A DNA stretch of 64,000 nt from Watersipora subatra. Lineage: Eukaryota > Bryozoa > Gymnolaemata > Cheilostomatida > Watersiporidae. A model generated the notes under the pieces. That model did no database searches, was not told the origin of the DNA, and saw only the letters and a program-made list of their open reading frames with translations. The DNA is taken from assembly GCF_963576615.1 (NCBI RefSeq), contig NC_088709.1, positions 19,671,243 through 19,735,242 of the forward strand, read 5' to 3'. Below are positions 22,347 to 35,054 of the stretch, in pieces. A program made the translations under genes and the position numbers. The number at the start of each line of letters is the position of its first letter. The first letter of the stretch is position 1.

Positions 22347-25300
22347 CTGCAGAAGACAGAAAGTACTCAATTACACAGTACCCAGTAGGTAGGCCAGGAA
22401 TAACTCTATAACTTCATGATGAAATAGTCCAGGAATTTGAGAGACTCGTCTACCACTTGCAATGTCTCATGGTTTATCGAGGAAAGGTTCAAAATTCTGT
22501 TTTGCACTACATGCAGTATTAGCCAACATTGCCATACAGACTATGACACATGCCATACAGACTATCACACATGCCATACAGACTATGACACATGCCATAC
22601 AAACTATGACACATGCAGTCTCATGAGCCATGGATAATAGCTAGCTGCACAATTATTCTTGATTGTATAAAATTAATGTGGTTGAGTGGTGCAGATGATA
22701 GTGTTCATGTCTTTGAATACAAAAATTTGGGCTCAAATCTTGTGCAGAACAATCTTTTTTCTCAAAGTTTGTAGTCTGTCTGGACAGACAGACAGACAGA
22801 CAGACTAACACGGCTTGTACTATAGTAAATACTCCACATACAATCAGTCCCATTTTAATGTACATGGACGCTGTCTTGGGTGCCATAAATAAAGTTGATG
22901 ACCTGGTTTGAGATATTACCTCAAACAGAAATCTTACATAAGCAATGGTCATGCTCTTATATGAGTTTGCTAAGTCTATTGACAAATACCTTCACTATCG
23001 AAGAGCCTGTCATATCAGGCAGTGGAAAGACAGTCATCTATGTTTAGCATTGCCAGATTTAAAGACATACTTTGATGAAATCATTGAGCCTCAGCAAAGC
23101 TACATATAGACTCAATTGTAACTTTCATTGTTTTGTGTTTTGGTGTCAGTAAATTGTAGCGCACCATCTGTTTGTCAAAGAATATCTTGAAGCACTGACG
23201 TATATCGTTTGCTATGGCATATCGTTATGAACAATCACTTTTACGAATGTATACAAACAAATAACAAAAATTTTGTGGTGATAATTCTATGAGTGGGACA
23301 CTTACCAAAATCTAACCCTGACTCCAAAAAGCAACAGTGAGAGTCACCCTGATTTGCCGTAAATAATGATTATGGATTTGCTTTGGGCTTGACGTTAATT
23401 TTTTTAATAGAGTGAGTCTATGTGTAAATGCAATAATAAAACCTCATCCATACTATGACAGAGTGGAATTTATTAATAAATCCTCCTTTGTCATTTTGTA
23501 TGTGTGTCTGTGCATGCGCGTGTGTGTGCACGTGGGTGTGCGTGCACGAGCATGTACGAGCACGTGTGTGTGCGCACCCGTGTGTATGCGTGCGTGTGCA
23601 AGCGCGTGTGTGTGTGTTTATGTGTGTGTGTGTATGTGTGTGTTAGTCTGCATGAATGCTGCACATTTTTGTATTTTTTTGTCAGACTCTGCCCAAAATT
23701 CACCCACATACACTACATGCCTTCTGTCAGGTCTCAAACTCCATCTGGTTCATGAAAAGTAACCTTTGAAACACCCACCTGCACGTGTGCTGTGGGCTAC
23801 CTGATTGAGACATAAAAAAATTTTTGAGCAACGCCGGGTTTACAACTCGTATACATACGCTTTAAACAAAGATAAGTAACGTTTTAAAAGATTTATATAC
23901 ATGTATATGTCGGTTCAAAAAGTTAAATTAAAAAGAGAAACTCTGTGAGTTGAGTTTATTAAAATTTGACAAATTTTGACTTAAGTTTTTTCGTGATAGC
24001 TACATCGTTGAGTCTCTTTTGGCACTTGTCAGGCTGTGGTTGATATATATTAGGTTAAAAACAAGGTTAAGCTTTACTGATATATGCAACGATGGGCATG
24101 TTAAGAGCTTCATCCAGTGAATCGGTGAGGTCAAATTTCATAGAATGATGTAGGTGTAACCTAAGAAATGCTCAGATGTCTGAAGCTAGCATAAACATAT
24201 CACAGCTGCATCCTTTACACAATGTTTCACTAAACTTTACATCAAGGTCTTTTCACCGATGCCTCTTATATGCTGCCTCAAAAACAGGAGAACTGAATAC
24301 ATTGAGTTAAGAGTTGGCTATATTCAGGTCAGCAATAAATACGGAAGAGAAACAAGGAAATTAACGAGAGAGAAACAGTGCATGAGCCTTAAAGTACGCT
24401 AGTAACTTGGCTGACACCCAATCATCAAACATTAAAAAACATCCATTGTCGTTTGTGCATACATAACCTCGTGTAATTTTTACGTAAATTTTTTTATTAA
24501 TATTTGGTCAAAAATTACTGTTTGTTAAATACAATATTATATTTATGAACAAAATATTATATGCTTAAAAATGTATATAAAATTATGCTATTTTATTATT
24601 ATATTTCAGAAGTTTTGATATCATCATGGAGAGAAATTGGCCAATAAATATGAACAAGTTAAGACAACTCATTTGATTAAGAGCAGCTGGTGAACTCAGT
24701 ATAGAGTTTAGAGAAAGGGTGACTTACCAGCAGCTTCAGTAAATCTAAACCATTCTAGGTCATTGTGGAGATCGCAGGAGTACCCATCAATACTGTGTTC
24801 TCCAAAGCCTGGCCTGATGTCTGTCTGGTTAATATCCGACCTCCAGGCTCTGGTAAAATTAGTTGCTGTTAGACACTCTGGCGCAAGAACAGGTGAACTA
24901 TGATCTGGAGACACAGACTGCTCTGCAGGTATGGTAGATGAAGGGGTAGGAGTACTTGCACCCGCACTTGTAGGATCCACAGCCAAGGGAACCGTTGATG
25001 TGATATGAGAAGAAATCTGGGAATAGTTTACCAAAGGAAGAAGTTGTGTGCTTGGAGTAGCATTATATGTTGGTGATAGTGTTCTGCTTATCTCAGAGAA
25101 TATTTTTGTTGTTGTCATCTTTGTCTCAATTGGTTGACCATAAATTGAAGCAGGCGCTAAATCGCTTTTGTTTGTTCCTAAAATAAATCATAAGGTTGCA
25201 TATTATTTAAGTACAAAAAATACTTCATGAAGTTGAATGAAACAGACAAGCAGCCAAGCACTAGTTCAGCCAACTTGATTAGACAAACAGAGGAACAGAC

Positions 25301-28300
25301 AGACAAACTGACGAAATGCCAAAACGATCAATCCACGAACGGGCAGACAAACAGATGGACAGACAGATAAATGGACAGATGGCTAAACTGACGGACCTGT
25401 GAATTGATGAACTGCCGAATGGGCAAACAGAAAAACACTCAAACAGATGAACAAACAGATGGAAAACAGACAAACCAACAAAATGATAAACGGACAAATG
25501 GACGAGCCTAAAATGGACAAATATTCTGACAGACCAACAAACAAACTGAACAGTGAGCTGACAGACCAACAGACAAACAAACTAACAGACAAGCAAGTAC
25601 ATTAATAGATACACAGTTGAATAATTTAGTGAAAGTTAATCGGATTAGACAGATATCATATACATCCAAACCTCGAAATGTTGCTAATTTATTTCTATAT
25701 TTGCTCTGTATGTTGCAACTGCTGCATGTCAAAGCAAATATTCTTATGCAAATGCATTGTATCTAATTTGCTCCACAAAAACAGCAATAAAATTGCATGA
25801 AGCTACACAACAACATTTTTATGTACATTTATGTAAAAATGTATATATAACAATTTAAATAATATGTCATAAACTAAATAATAAAGTGATAATAGAAAAG
25901 GTTTTATTATCACTTTATATTAGCGACAGGTGAACATCTTGGCCTTGCGTAGGTTCAGAGTTAGTGAAGCACGGTTTTATTTATCATAACTTACCCTAAC
26001 TTACCCTTGATATTTGGTATTAGTTTAATATTTTGAATTGGTGCTCACCTCTTCACCTCCACTTACAATGCTTCAAAGTTGTAAAAACGCCAAACGTGTT
26101 GAAAGTTGCATCACATGCCTAGACAAATATTTACTCCAATTTTACATCGTAATTTGCAACATTTGTTCGTAGAGGTAAGTGTAAGTGGAAGTTTGATTTA
26201 ACTTGATATACCAAAATATAAAAATGTATATAAATAAGCATAGAGACAGATGGGCCAGCCAAACAGCTGTTAGACAGATGTCAGCAAACTGACAAGATCA
26301 ACAAGTAGGCTGCTTGAGAAAAGACTCGAGGTTTAAACTTTCATTTGCAAAACTTCAATGTAGTAAACATTGAAGTTTGTAAACATGAGCTGGAGGTAAT
26401 ATTCAGTCACACAAGATAAAGGGAGACTACACAGGTTGAGGTATCTTCACACAAGATAAAGGGAGACTATGCAGGTTGAGGTATCTTCACACAAGATAAA
26501 GGGAGACTACACAGGTTGAGGTATCTTCACACAAGATAAAGGGAGACTACACAGGTTGAGGTATCTTCACACAAGATAAAGGGAGACTACACAGGTTGAG
26601 GTATCTTCACACAAGATAAAGGGAGACTACACAGGTTGAGGTATCTTCACACAAGATAAAGGGAGGCTACACAGGTTGAGGTATCTTCACACAAGATAAA
26701 GTGAGACTACACAGGTTGAGGTATCTTCACACAAGATAAAGGGAGACTACACAGGTTGAGATATCTTCACACAAGATAAAGGGAAACTACACAGGTTGAG
26801 GTATCTTCACACAAGATAAAGGGAGACTACACAGGTTGAGATATCTTCACACAAGATAAAGGGAGACTACACAGGTTGAGGTATCTTCACACAAGATAAA
26901 GGGAGACTACACAGGTTGAGGTATCTTCACACAAGATAAAGGGAGACTACACAGGTTGAGGTATCTTCACACAAGATAAAGGGAGGCTGCACAGGTTGAG
27001 GTATCTTCACACAAGATAAAGGGAGGCTACACAGGTTGAGGTATCTTCACACAAGATAAAGGGAGACTACACAGGTTGAGGTATCTTCACACAAGATAAA
27101 GGGAGACTACACAGGTTGAGATATCTTCACACAAGATAAAGGGAGACTACACAGGTTGAGATATCTTCACACAAGATAAAGGGAGACTACACAGGTTGAG
27201 GTATCGTCACACAAGATAAAGGGAGACTACACAGGTTGAGATATCTTCACACAAGATAAAGGGAGACTACACAGGTTGAGGTATCTTCACACAAGATAAA
27301 GGGAGACTACACAGGTTGAGGTATCTTCACACAAGATAAAGGGAGGCTACACAGGTTGAGGTATCTTCACACAAGATAAAGGGAGGCTACACAGGTTGAG
27401 ATATCTTCACACAAGATAAAGGGAGACTACACAGGTTGAGATATCTTCACACAAGATAAAGGGAGACTACACAGGTTGAGGTATCTTCACACAAGATAAA
27501 GGGAGACTACACAGGTTGAGGTATCGTTACACAAGATAAAGGGAGACTACACAGGTTGAGGTATCTTCACACAAGATAAAGGGAGACTACACAGGTTGAG
27601 GTATCTTCACACAAGATAAAGGGAGACTACGCAGGTTGAGGTATCTTCACACAAGATAAAGGGAGACTACACAGGTTGAGGTATCTTCACACAAGATAAA
27701 GGGAGACTACACAGGTTGAGGTATCTTCACACAAGATAAAGGGAGACTACACAGGTTGAGGTATCTTCACACAAGATAAAGGGAGGCTACACAGGTTGAG
27801 ATATCTTCACACAAGATAAAGGGAGACTACGCAGGTTGAGATATCTTCACACAAGATAAAGGGAGACTACACAGGTTGAGGTATCTTCACACAAGATAAA
27901 GGGAGACTACACAGGTTGAGGTATCTTCACACAAGATAAAGGGAGACTACGCAGGTTGAGGTATCTTCACACAAGATAAAGGGAGACTATGCAGGTTGAG
28001 GTATCTTCACACAAGATAAAGGGAGACTACACAGGTTGAGGTATCTTCACACAAGATAAAGGGAGACTATGCAGGTTGAGGTATCTTCACACAAGATAAA
28101 GGGAGACTACACAGGTTGAGATATCTTCACACAAGATAAAGGGAGACTACGCAGGTTGAGATATCTTCACACAAGATAAAGGGAGACTACGCAGGTTGAG
28201 GTATCTTCACACAAGATAAAGGGAGACTACACAGGTTGAGGTATCTTCACACAAGATAAAGGGAGACTACGCAGGTTGAGGTATCTTCACACAAGATAAA

Positions 28301-31300
28301 GGGAGACTATGCAGGTTGAGGTATCTTCACACAAGATAAAGGGAGACTACACAGGTTGAGGTATCTTCACACAAGATAAAGGGAGACTATGCAGGTTGAG
28401 GTATCTTCACACAAGATAAAGGGAGACTACACAGGTTGAGGTATCTTCACACAAGATAAAGGGAGACTACACAGGTTGAGGTATCTTCACACAAGATAAA
28501 GGGAGACTACACAGGTTGAGGTATCTTCACACAAGATAAAGGGAGGCTACACAGGTTGAGGTATCTTCACACAAGATAAAGGGAGACTACACAGGTTGAG
28601 GTATCTTCCTAAGATTTTATACCCACTTGTTGTTTTTTAATAATGCTAAATAATTTCTTTTGATTGCCCATAATATGCCATTCTAGTAAAAACTCGAACT
28701 TCTGCCAGACATTAGAACAACAAATACGCAAAGTGGTAGATACACTGACCAATGGTTGAAGAGATGATGAAATAGAATGCTACGAAAAGAGCCAGTACAC
28801 AGACAAGGGCTGCCACAACAGCTGCAGCGAGTTTCTTCTTTGTGCAAACAACTTCTAAAACAGCAAATATTTTGCAATTATTAAAAAAGCAGTTTTTCAA
28901 CGAGTCTTTTGAAGGAGAGGAAAATGTAAATCTGTTAAAGAATAATAGTTGAAAGGAGGGAAGATTGGAGGATGTTGATAATTTTATTTAAAGTTATATA
29001 ATATTAATAGGTATTAATTAAGTAGCATAGGATAGGTATGGTAATAAGATTGATTAGTACTGGTTTGAGATCACAAGCAAGAAAATTTAAACAATGTATG
29101 GAAAATGCTACTTAAATACTTATTCTGATGTGCAATCAGTATTTAATAGACTTTTATTTACTTCACTTGAACATACGCCACACTCGTTAGCAAGGGAGAA
29201 TAGTTGTGAACAAAAAACATCTAAAAAGGCTTATTTAATAATTTTATAAATAGTTTTTAAGGTTTTGTTTTCAAATGTTAAATAATTTACCAGAATCAAG
29301 CTTATAAAATCTCTTCGTTTTCTCTCAGTTTTGGTTACAAGAGATTCAATCATAGGCAAGTTAATATATTCATACTGCTGGTTGTTTCATGTGTTTGTCT
29401 GTTACTCTCCGTTCCTTCCAGTTTTGGAGGCGGAGCCTTCAGATAGACATGATCCAATTCTGGCTCATCACATCTTTCATACCCGAGGTTTTTGTTTCCA
29501 CCATCTATCTATAAAACGTACTTACCCATTTATCTCATGTAGACTTCTGGGTATCCTATAATCTTATAATAGCTATTTGCTAGAGGTGCACGAAACTGTC
29601 TATGGACAACACTGAAGAAAATTGGGAGCAAAAATGCATGCAAGACTATAAGGAATTTTGTGGCACAGACCTCTGTTTGACCTTGGTCATCAGCTCCAAT
29701 CGGATAAAAATAGTCTTCATCTATGGATTCTGATTTAGACTTCCTGTATAAAGACATCATGAATGTACAGGCATACCTATAAAATTATTTATACTTTCAA
29801 CTCATATTCAATATACCAAAATCACTAACAGTATTCCCCTGTATTGTTGTCTTGCTGAAAGATACATAATAAATAAGCAATTATTGCCGATTTATGATTT
29901 CATATTATTACTAATAATAATAATAACTATAGCAGTGACAGTGAAAAGAATGATAATCAGAAATAAAATTTTATTATCTGCGTATCTTACACTTTCTTAT
30001 AAAAAGCAGAGTGACCTTCATATTGCCTACAAGTTCTCTGAGTGAAAATGCTAATGATACAGTAACTGATATGTTCTACATCAACTGTATATTAACACAG
30101 AGTTGTAAACAGTTGTTTCATAACATACTTAAGTTTGGCTGCCAAACTTTTAAGACAAATCATAATAATACAACTAACTACTTGAATCACAGTTGCACAA
30201 AATGTTTTCATCCAAATGCATTGATAGTGCTTTGGTAGAATGAAATACGGATGATAAATTTACTTCATATTTTTCAATCAACTTCTTTATTTGATAATAA
30301 AGTATAACATTATTTCTATTCCACTTTCAGTTTTTAACATTATTTGACTATGAGCGCAATGGTTTACGCAGCTATAAAATATATAAAACTAAGTAGTTAT
30401 CTCCCATCTCTGACATAGTAAACCCTGGCCTCACCTATCAATTCTGTTGAAAGCTGCCAGCCCGTAGTAGTGGACAGAACTTGATATGGATTCATAATCA
30501 CCACCAGCAACACTGTACGTCTCGCCTTGCTGAAGAAGATAATAAACAAGATAAAGCAATGCTAAGCATATATGAAGCAGCAGTCAAGGCGGCAGTCGAG
30601 GCAGCGTTGAGGCAGCAGGTACACTACTCTGTCAAATCACAACAAGGTTGGAAGAGTGTCTGTAGGTATCATAGAATAAACTTTACACTGGTTCTGTCCT
30701 TACTATTAAATAGGACTTCTGTCTAGATGAGCAAACCCTAGTGGTGGACCTTTCCTTTTAACTAGTTCTTCTGACTATTGCATCTTGTTTGCTTGAAATA
30801 TTGACTGAAAGTCTATTGCAGTAGTTCTACTACTCAGCTAAAAGCCATTTAATAATATGTTGGATCCGATGAGTCATAAAAAGACTGTTTACTGATGTAA
30901 CTGATGCGTAGGAAGACAACTTCTAATCAAGCGGAGATTTTATGTCTAAAAAGGTGAATTATCTGAAAATAAAACAACAATAAACAGCTAAAATATTTAT
31001 GTGTGAGAAAAATCGGAGGTTTTACGTGAGTATGGATACAGAAAGTCTTGTATTAGTTGCTAAAAGATAAGTTGATGGGAGAGGTGTAGGTAAAATGAAT
31101 AAAACTGGTATATGTCAATTTTAGTACTTGTCTTGATGAAGAAAAAGCAGAAAAAAATCGTTAAGGCTAGTGAATGGTGAGATCAGAAAATGGAGGATGG
31201 GCAGTTAATGCTTGATTAATTTTGTAATATTTAAAAATGTAAAAATATTTACAATGTTTAAAAATAATGGAGCAGCATTCACTCTGGTCCTTAAAGCGCT

Positions 31301-34300
31301 TTGGAAGTTTATAAATTTAAGTTGGAGATACGACAGAAGAATATCATGCTGATGGTTAAAAATTATAAAGAATAGTGAAGATGAGGCTAAAAAAATTATA
31401 GGATTAGACTCGACATATACCTCAAGCTTTCACATGATTGTTGAAGCGTAACAACATGCGAAGATAGCAAAGGAACAGGTTTGTTAGAGATATCAGCCAA
31501 AACCGCCAAGATGGAAGATTTTTCTTCATTCACGTTTTAAACAGTCAGGACCAATCTTCTAAATAGTCATCAATAATACGGTTTCTTATCATAAGTACGG
31601 AGCTTATGTGCGGCGTTTTCAGGCTAGACAGTGTTCAAATTCAGACTATTTACCTAGTTTGCTTTTAGGTAATCTGACAATCAGTTCTGAAACCTGCTAC
31701 AGTCAAACCTGCTACAGTCAAACCTGCTACAGTCAAACCTGCTACAGTCAAACCTGCTACAGTCAAACCTCTGCACTTAAAACTGACTGATATATTCATT
31801 GATATATTCATGATATCTGTTTCATGTGTTGAAGCCATTGTATGTTGAAACAAACATTCTTATAATGAATGTAAAAACCTGTAATTTGTTTAATATGTTC
31901 CACTGTCCTAAAAATGTTATAATTCTTTAATAATAAATACTGCAGATAACTACTCTTAAATTCATTGAACAAATTCAGATGATTATAAACAATTCGCATA
32001 AGAATAACATTAAATTTTCATGATCACAGACAGCAACGGACGTTTTTTATGTTTGATGATTGGGTGGCAGCCAAGTTACTAGTGTACTATAAGGCTCATA
32101 CACTGCCTCTAGTGTTATTCTCCTTGACTCTTTTCCTTATTTATTGCTGACCTGTAGATGATAGCCAGCTCTTAACTCTATGTATTCAGTTCTCCTGATT
32201 TTGAGGCAGCATATAGGAGGCATCGCTGAAAAGACCTTGGCGTGAAGTTTAGTGAATAAATTCTGTGAGACTACAACTATTACTATATTAATGTAAAGCC
32301 CTAAATGAAATAACTATATAATATGTAAAAACATAAATTAATAAAGTGACATTCCATAGAAAGATCTTTACTATTACTGTACCATGGAAACTCACAGATG
32401 AAGGAAGTCACAATTATGTATAGATTAGGAGAAAGAGATTAAACTAGTCTAGTCACACTAAACTAGGATTAAACACTAGGAAAACTCTAAACTAGTTTAT
32501 ATACATTTTTTTTGGTATAATTTGAAGGTTTTTATGTTTTTTTGTTAGTATTTACTAGTCCTTTTTACTGCTAGTTATAGAACTGAAATTAGACAAGGCA
32601 TTAAATTAGACTTAGATTAGACATAGGCTAGACAAGCTCCAAAAGTTTTTATATTTTTGATATTTTTGATATTCTATATGTTTTCTTTTTAGTTCTCACA
32701 AGTCTTTTTACAGTTATTGATGACACTGTGAAACTTAAAACAAACCAATGGAATGTTATGTAAAGGAATTACTTTACGTGTCGATTCAATAATTTGTTGG
32801 AATTTCATATAGCGTGTTGTAATGAGATTTGTATAAAATACTATCGATAAGTAGATGTTTGACTGTAATGCTAAAAATTGTGATGCCATGCACAACCATC
32901 TATCCATCGTAGAAACATCTAAAGCATTTAAAGGTTGACTTGCAACAAAATTCACATTACAGGTATTTGGGATCAAAAGGTTCACCATGTCTTACTCTGC
33001 TGTGTTGTAGACGCAAAATATGTGGAAATGTGATTATAAGCTTTTAAAAGCTCAAAAACAAGCAGTTAATCGCAGCCATCACAAAAACGCTGTAGTTTGG
33101 AATCTCTTTATTTGGCTAACGTACTCCAAGCTATTCTAGCTACACTAGCAACCCTAGCTACCTTAGCTACTTGAGCTGCCTTTTCCTCAGCTGTAAATTG
33201 TGCTAGCAGACTGCATAACTATCTAATTTAAAAGAAACTATGGTGATCTTGCTAAAGAAAAAAGTGTGGAGAAAAGACCAAAAGGATCTTAATTACTATT
33301 AAAAAACACATTTTTGTACAGTAACCATGGCAATGTGCCAATGAGCAATACAATATGTTTAAGAAATACTAAATGTTAGAGCCAGTCAATCAGGTTTAAA
33401 TAAATGCCTCTGCAAGTAGTTACTAACCTCCTAATAGTTCATTGCTTCTTACTAACTGTGGTGGCATTTAATTTACGCAAAGACTACAAACAAGACCTGC
33501 GCCAGTTGAACCATTAGAGACGTTGTCACCATGGAAACAGATGTAATAACTCAGCGAGTGACGTGATTAGGCTAATAATATTAGCGGATGACTTTTTTAA
33601 AGTGTGTTACTCATCTCTTTCTAGTTGAATGTTATTAAAAGTTAGAATAGATATATGGTTGAATGTACAAAGTTTAGAGCACATTCAACGACCCTCCACA
33701 TGCCCTCTAAGGGAGTTCGAATGATAAAATATCAAAAAAACATTTATGGAATAGGCGTGCAATAACCATTCATTTAATCCTACACATCCTTATAAAGTTG
33801 GAGTTGTTTTTACTTGATGCTCTCAGCGATGCCCGTCTGATGTGACAACTACTCTAGCGCAAACTCACGAATGAATCAGAACAAACGTTTTTATAAATTC
33901 ATCGAGTGCGTTTGTTGTAAAGCAAATGTTTGGTTATCGTAATCTAACACTACTTGAACAATGATAGAGCTGTTGAGCCATGGCTTATGCTGATGCATAG
34001 TCATGCATGTACTTACACCCTGTCAACGGACCCTGTTTTACCTAGCTCGATCATTGAGTATATTTGAATAGCCTGATCAATGTAAAGACGACTTCTGTGT
34101 TTCTCATACAAATATGAGAAGTAGGTGATTAGAATACAAACATTTTATGCCTACCTCAATCGCTTACCCCTAACTGCGGAAAAAAATCTCGCGACACCTT
34201 TAATAAGTTGGTGTTTAGCATCAGTTCCTACAAAACTAGTTAACACCTTACGTATATCCCACTTATATACCCCTAATCAGGAGAGAATCTTACAGCACCC

Positions 34301-34959
34301 TTAATAAGTTATTGTTTAGCATAAGTTCCTTACAAAACTCTTGAACACCTTATGTATATCATACTTGCATATTCCGCTCAAGAAAGGGGGGATGGAGAAC
34401 CTAAAGGCACCTTTAATTAATATGTTGGTGTCTAGCATCAGCTCTTACAAAACTACTGGCTTTCTCTGACAGAAAATACAAATTTGTAACATTGCATAAG
34501 AGGGAAATAAAAGGCAGGTTAAAAATGAAAAAATGAAAAAATTACATTAAATATGTCAACCAAGTTTAGATTTCACCTCATCTATGTTAAACAATATAAA
34601 CTTATCCCATATATACTTGTGCGAATACTTGCCCCAATGTATGACGATTTGAATATTCAGAGAAAATATCAGCACTAACCAGCTTTGTATGTAGAGGTGG
34701 GATTGAACTGCAATTGACATCCACTTATTAACTGTTTGTTAATCAGTTATTCTGTTAGCATATCAATTCTCTACCTGCGTTTACCTGCGTGTATCTTAGC
34801 GTTCATGAAGTTGTATTGGCATTACTTCTATTTTACTAATAATATCTGCTTCTGTTGATCTCACTGACTAGTACATATCTATTACAGTATTACTAGTACA
34901 TATCTATTAATCTTTAGCTAAAACATACCTGAGTTTCATGATCTTCATAGTTCTCCATG
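22087..34959 (-). CDS. D8C-2: complete type II membrane protein with D8C ectodomain
   Basis: Seven coding exons: 34930-34959, 30435-30529, 29671-29743, 29376-29508, 28750-28854, 24728-25177, 22087-22346. They sum to 1146 nt, exactly 382 codons with the stop (381 residues), and every junction is in phase. Cytoplasmic tail 1-118 with tyrosines in ENYED, DYESI, YYGL, DEDYFYPI and HVYLKAPPP; KKK at 116-118; helix about 119-141; Thr/Ser/Pro stalk to about 250; then D8C with eight cysteines (ECL, YSC, DTC, KTC, YDC, IRC, STC, GFC) and the hallmarks EWFRFTEAAG and TCGTNYPIW. D8C occurs in uromodulin, GP2 and OIT3. There is no signal peptide and no zona pellucida domain. Role unknown; a cell-surface receptor or adhesion role is inferred. 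A possible AATAAA lies about 235 bp past the stop (21848-21853, minus). Confidence 0.78.
22533..22618. repeat. about 20-bp tandem repeat, four copies
   Basis: Copies of ACACATGCCATACAGACTAT just upstream of D8C-2 exon 7 in the last intron. Confidence 0.75.
22672..22835 (+). repeat. SINE family A copy, 5'-truncated
   Basis: TGTGGTTGAGTGGTGCAGAT, a B-box-like GGGCTCAAATC, a (GACA)n stretch at 22783-22806 and the end TACTATAGTAAAT match the family A copies elsewhere in the window. Confidence 0.55.
23497..23645. repeat. GT/GC alternating tract
   Basis: About 145 bp of alternating purine-pyrimidine (TGTGTGCGCACGTG types) with frames open in several registers. Low complexity with Z-DNA potential, no gene. 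Confidence 0.85.
24218..24452 (+). repeat. dispersed repeat X, plus copy
   Basis: Reverse complement of 32026-32262: CAAGGTCTTTTCACCGATGC, TATATGCTGCCTC and CCCAATCATCAAACAT all recur inverted 7.6 kb away. Both copies are in D8C-2 introns. Confidence 0.75.
24728..25177 (-). CDS. D8C-2 exon 6 (stalk and first half of D8C)
   Basis: 450 nt, phase 1 in and out. The stalk is diverged from D8C-1 but the end (PECLTATNFTRAWR, DIRPGFGEHSIDGYSCDLHN, DLEWFRFTEAAG) is almost unchanged. Sequons NAT, NFT and NQT are visible. Confidence 0.75.
25240..25600. repeat. degenerate ACAGACAAAC repeat
   Basis: Imperfect ACAGACAAAC/ACAGATGGAC repeats in the D8C-2 intron between exons 5 and 6, homologous to 11930-12125. 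Open minus frames (SVCLSV types) are artefacts. Confidence 0.7.
26407..28608. repeat. 40-bp tandem array, 55 copies
   Basis: 2.2 kb of a perfect-length 40-bp unit (CACACAAGATAAAGGGAGAC, TACACAGGTTGAGGTATCTT). No indel occurs over the array; copies differ mainly by transitions at a few positions. It fills the intron between D8C-2 exons 5 and 6. Confidence 0.95.
28750..28854 (-). CDS. D8C-2 exon 5 (transmembrane segment)
   Basis: 105 nt, phase 1 in and out. KVVCTKKK followed by LAAAVVAALVCVLALFVAFY and FII. The hydrophobic core is the same as in D8C-1. Confidence 0.7.
29376..29508 (-). CDS. D8C-2 exon 4 (juxtamembrane tail)
   Basis: 133 nt, phase 0 to 1, donor GTATGA. Begins IDGGNKNLGYERCDEPELDH, identical to D8C-1 for 35 residues, then diverges (KLEGTESNRQTHETTS). 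Confidence 0.65.
29671..29743 (-). CDS. D8C-2 exon 3 (DEDYFYPI tail)
   Basis: 73 nt, phase 2 to 0. Encodes KSKSESIDEDYFYPIGADDQ then GQTE; donor GTCTGT. The frame stays open through the donor to a stop at 29530, as in D8C-1. Confidence 0.6.
29830..29854 (-). pseudogene. relic of the D8C cassette exon
   Basis: 25-nt counterpart of 13652-13711 with an acceptor (TTTCAG) and GTTAGT, but 35 nt are missing, so inclusion would shift the frame. Skipping it gives the clean 382-codon model. Confidence 0.4.
30435..30529 (-). CDS. D8C-2 exon 2 (YESI/YYGL tail)
   Basis: 95 nt, phase 0 to phase 2, acceptor CTTCTTCAG and donor GTGAGG. Encodes QGETYSVAGGDYESISSSVH then YYGLAAFNRID. Two YxxI/L motifs are separated by five residues, slightly shorter than a classical ITAM. 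Confidence 0.65.
31690..31772. repeat. 15-bp tandem repeat
   Basis: About six copies of AAACCTGCTACAGTC in D8C-2 intron 1. The unit is divisible by three, hence open short frames on both strands. Confidence 0.9.
32026..32262 (-). repeat. dispersed repeat X, minus copy
   Basis: Inverted partner of 24218-24452, in D8C-2 intron 1. Confidence 0.75.
32928..33120 (+). repeat. dispersed repeat Y, copy 3
   Basis: Matches 879-1062 (same strand) and 1580-1763 (inverted): GGTTGACTTGCAACAAAATT, CACCATGTCTTAC and TATGTGGAAATGTGATTA recur. In D8C-2 intron 1. Confidence 0.75.
34170..34455. repeat. three imperfect copies of about 110 bp
   Basis: Each copy has ACACCTTTAATAAGTTGGTG-like sequence, TTAGCATCAG and TACAAAACT. 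Weak tandem triplication in D8C-2 intron 1. Confidence 0.6.
34930..34959 (-). CDS. D8C-2 exon 1 (start codon)
   Basis: ATG at 34959 opens MENYEDHETQ and ends at the donor GTATGT, phase 0. The start differs from D8C-1: the residue equivalent to Ile (ATA) became ATG, and the ancestral ATG position is lost. An older-looking copy of this exon lies just upstream at 35013-35054. Confidence 0.65.
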
Positions 34960-34982
34960 ATGAATGACTTACTTGCTCTGCT

Positions 34983-35054
34983 TTACAAACTACATACAAT
35001 TGATTTAATTAAGGTATCAGTACCTTCATAGTTCTCTATGCTGAAGGGTTGCAT
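34983..35054 (-). other. duplicated exon 1 of D8C-2, now a possible uORF
   Basis: A second exon-1 copy (ATG at 35054, MQPFSIENYEGTDT) matches D8C-1 exon 1 better than the used copy does, but the duplication joint removed its donor. It reads 23 codons to TAA at 34983, 23 nt before the main ATG. An alternative GTATGT donor inside it would also leave phase 0. Confidence 0.5.

Noticed and set aside
23412-23762. Cys/Val-rich frames
   Set aside because: Caused by the GT/GC alternating tract.
26407-28608. Regular repeats considered as a CRISPR array
   Set aside because: Units are contiguous 40-mers with no unique spacers, in an animal intron.
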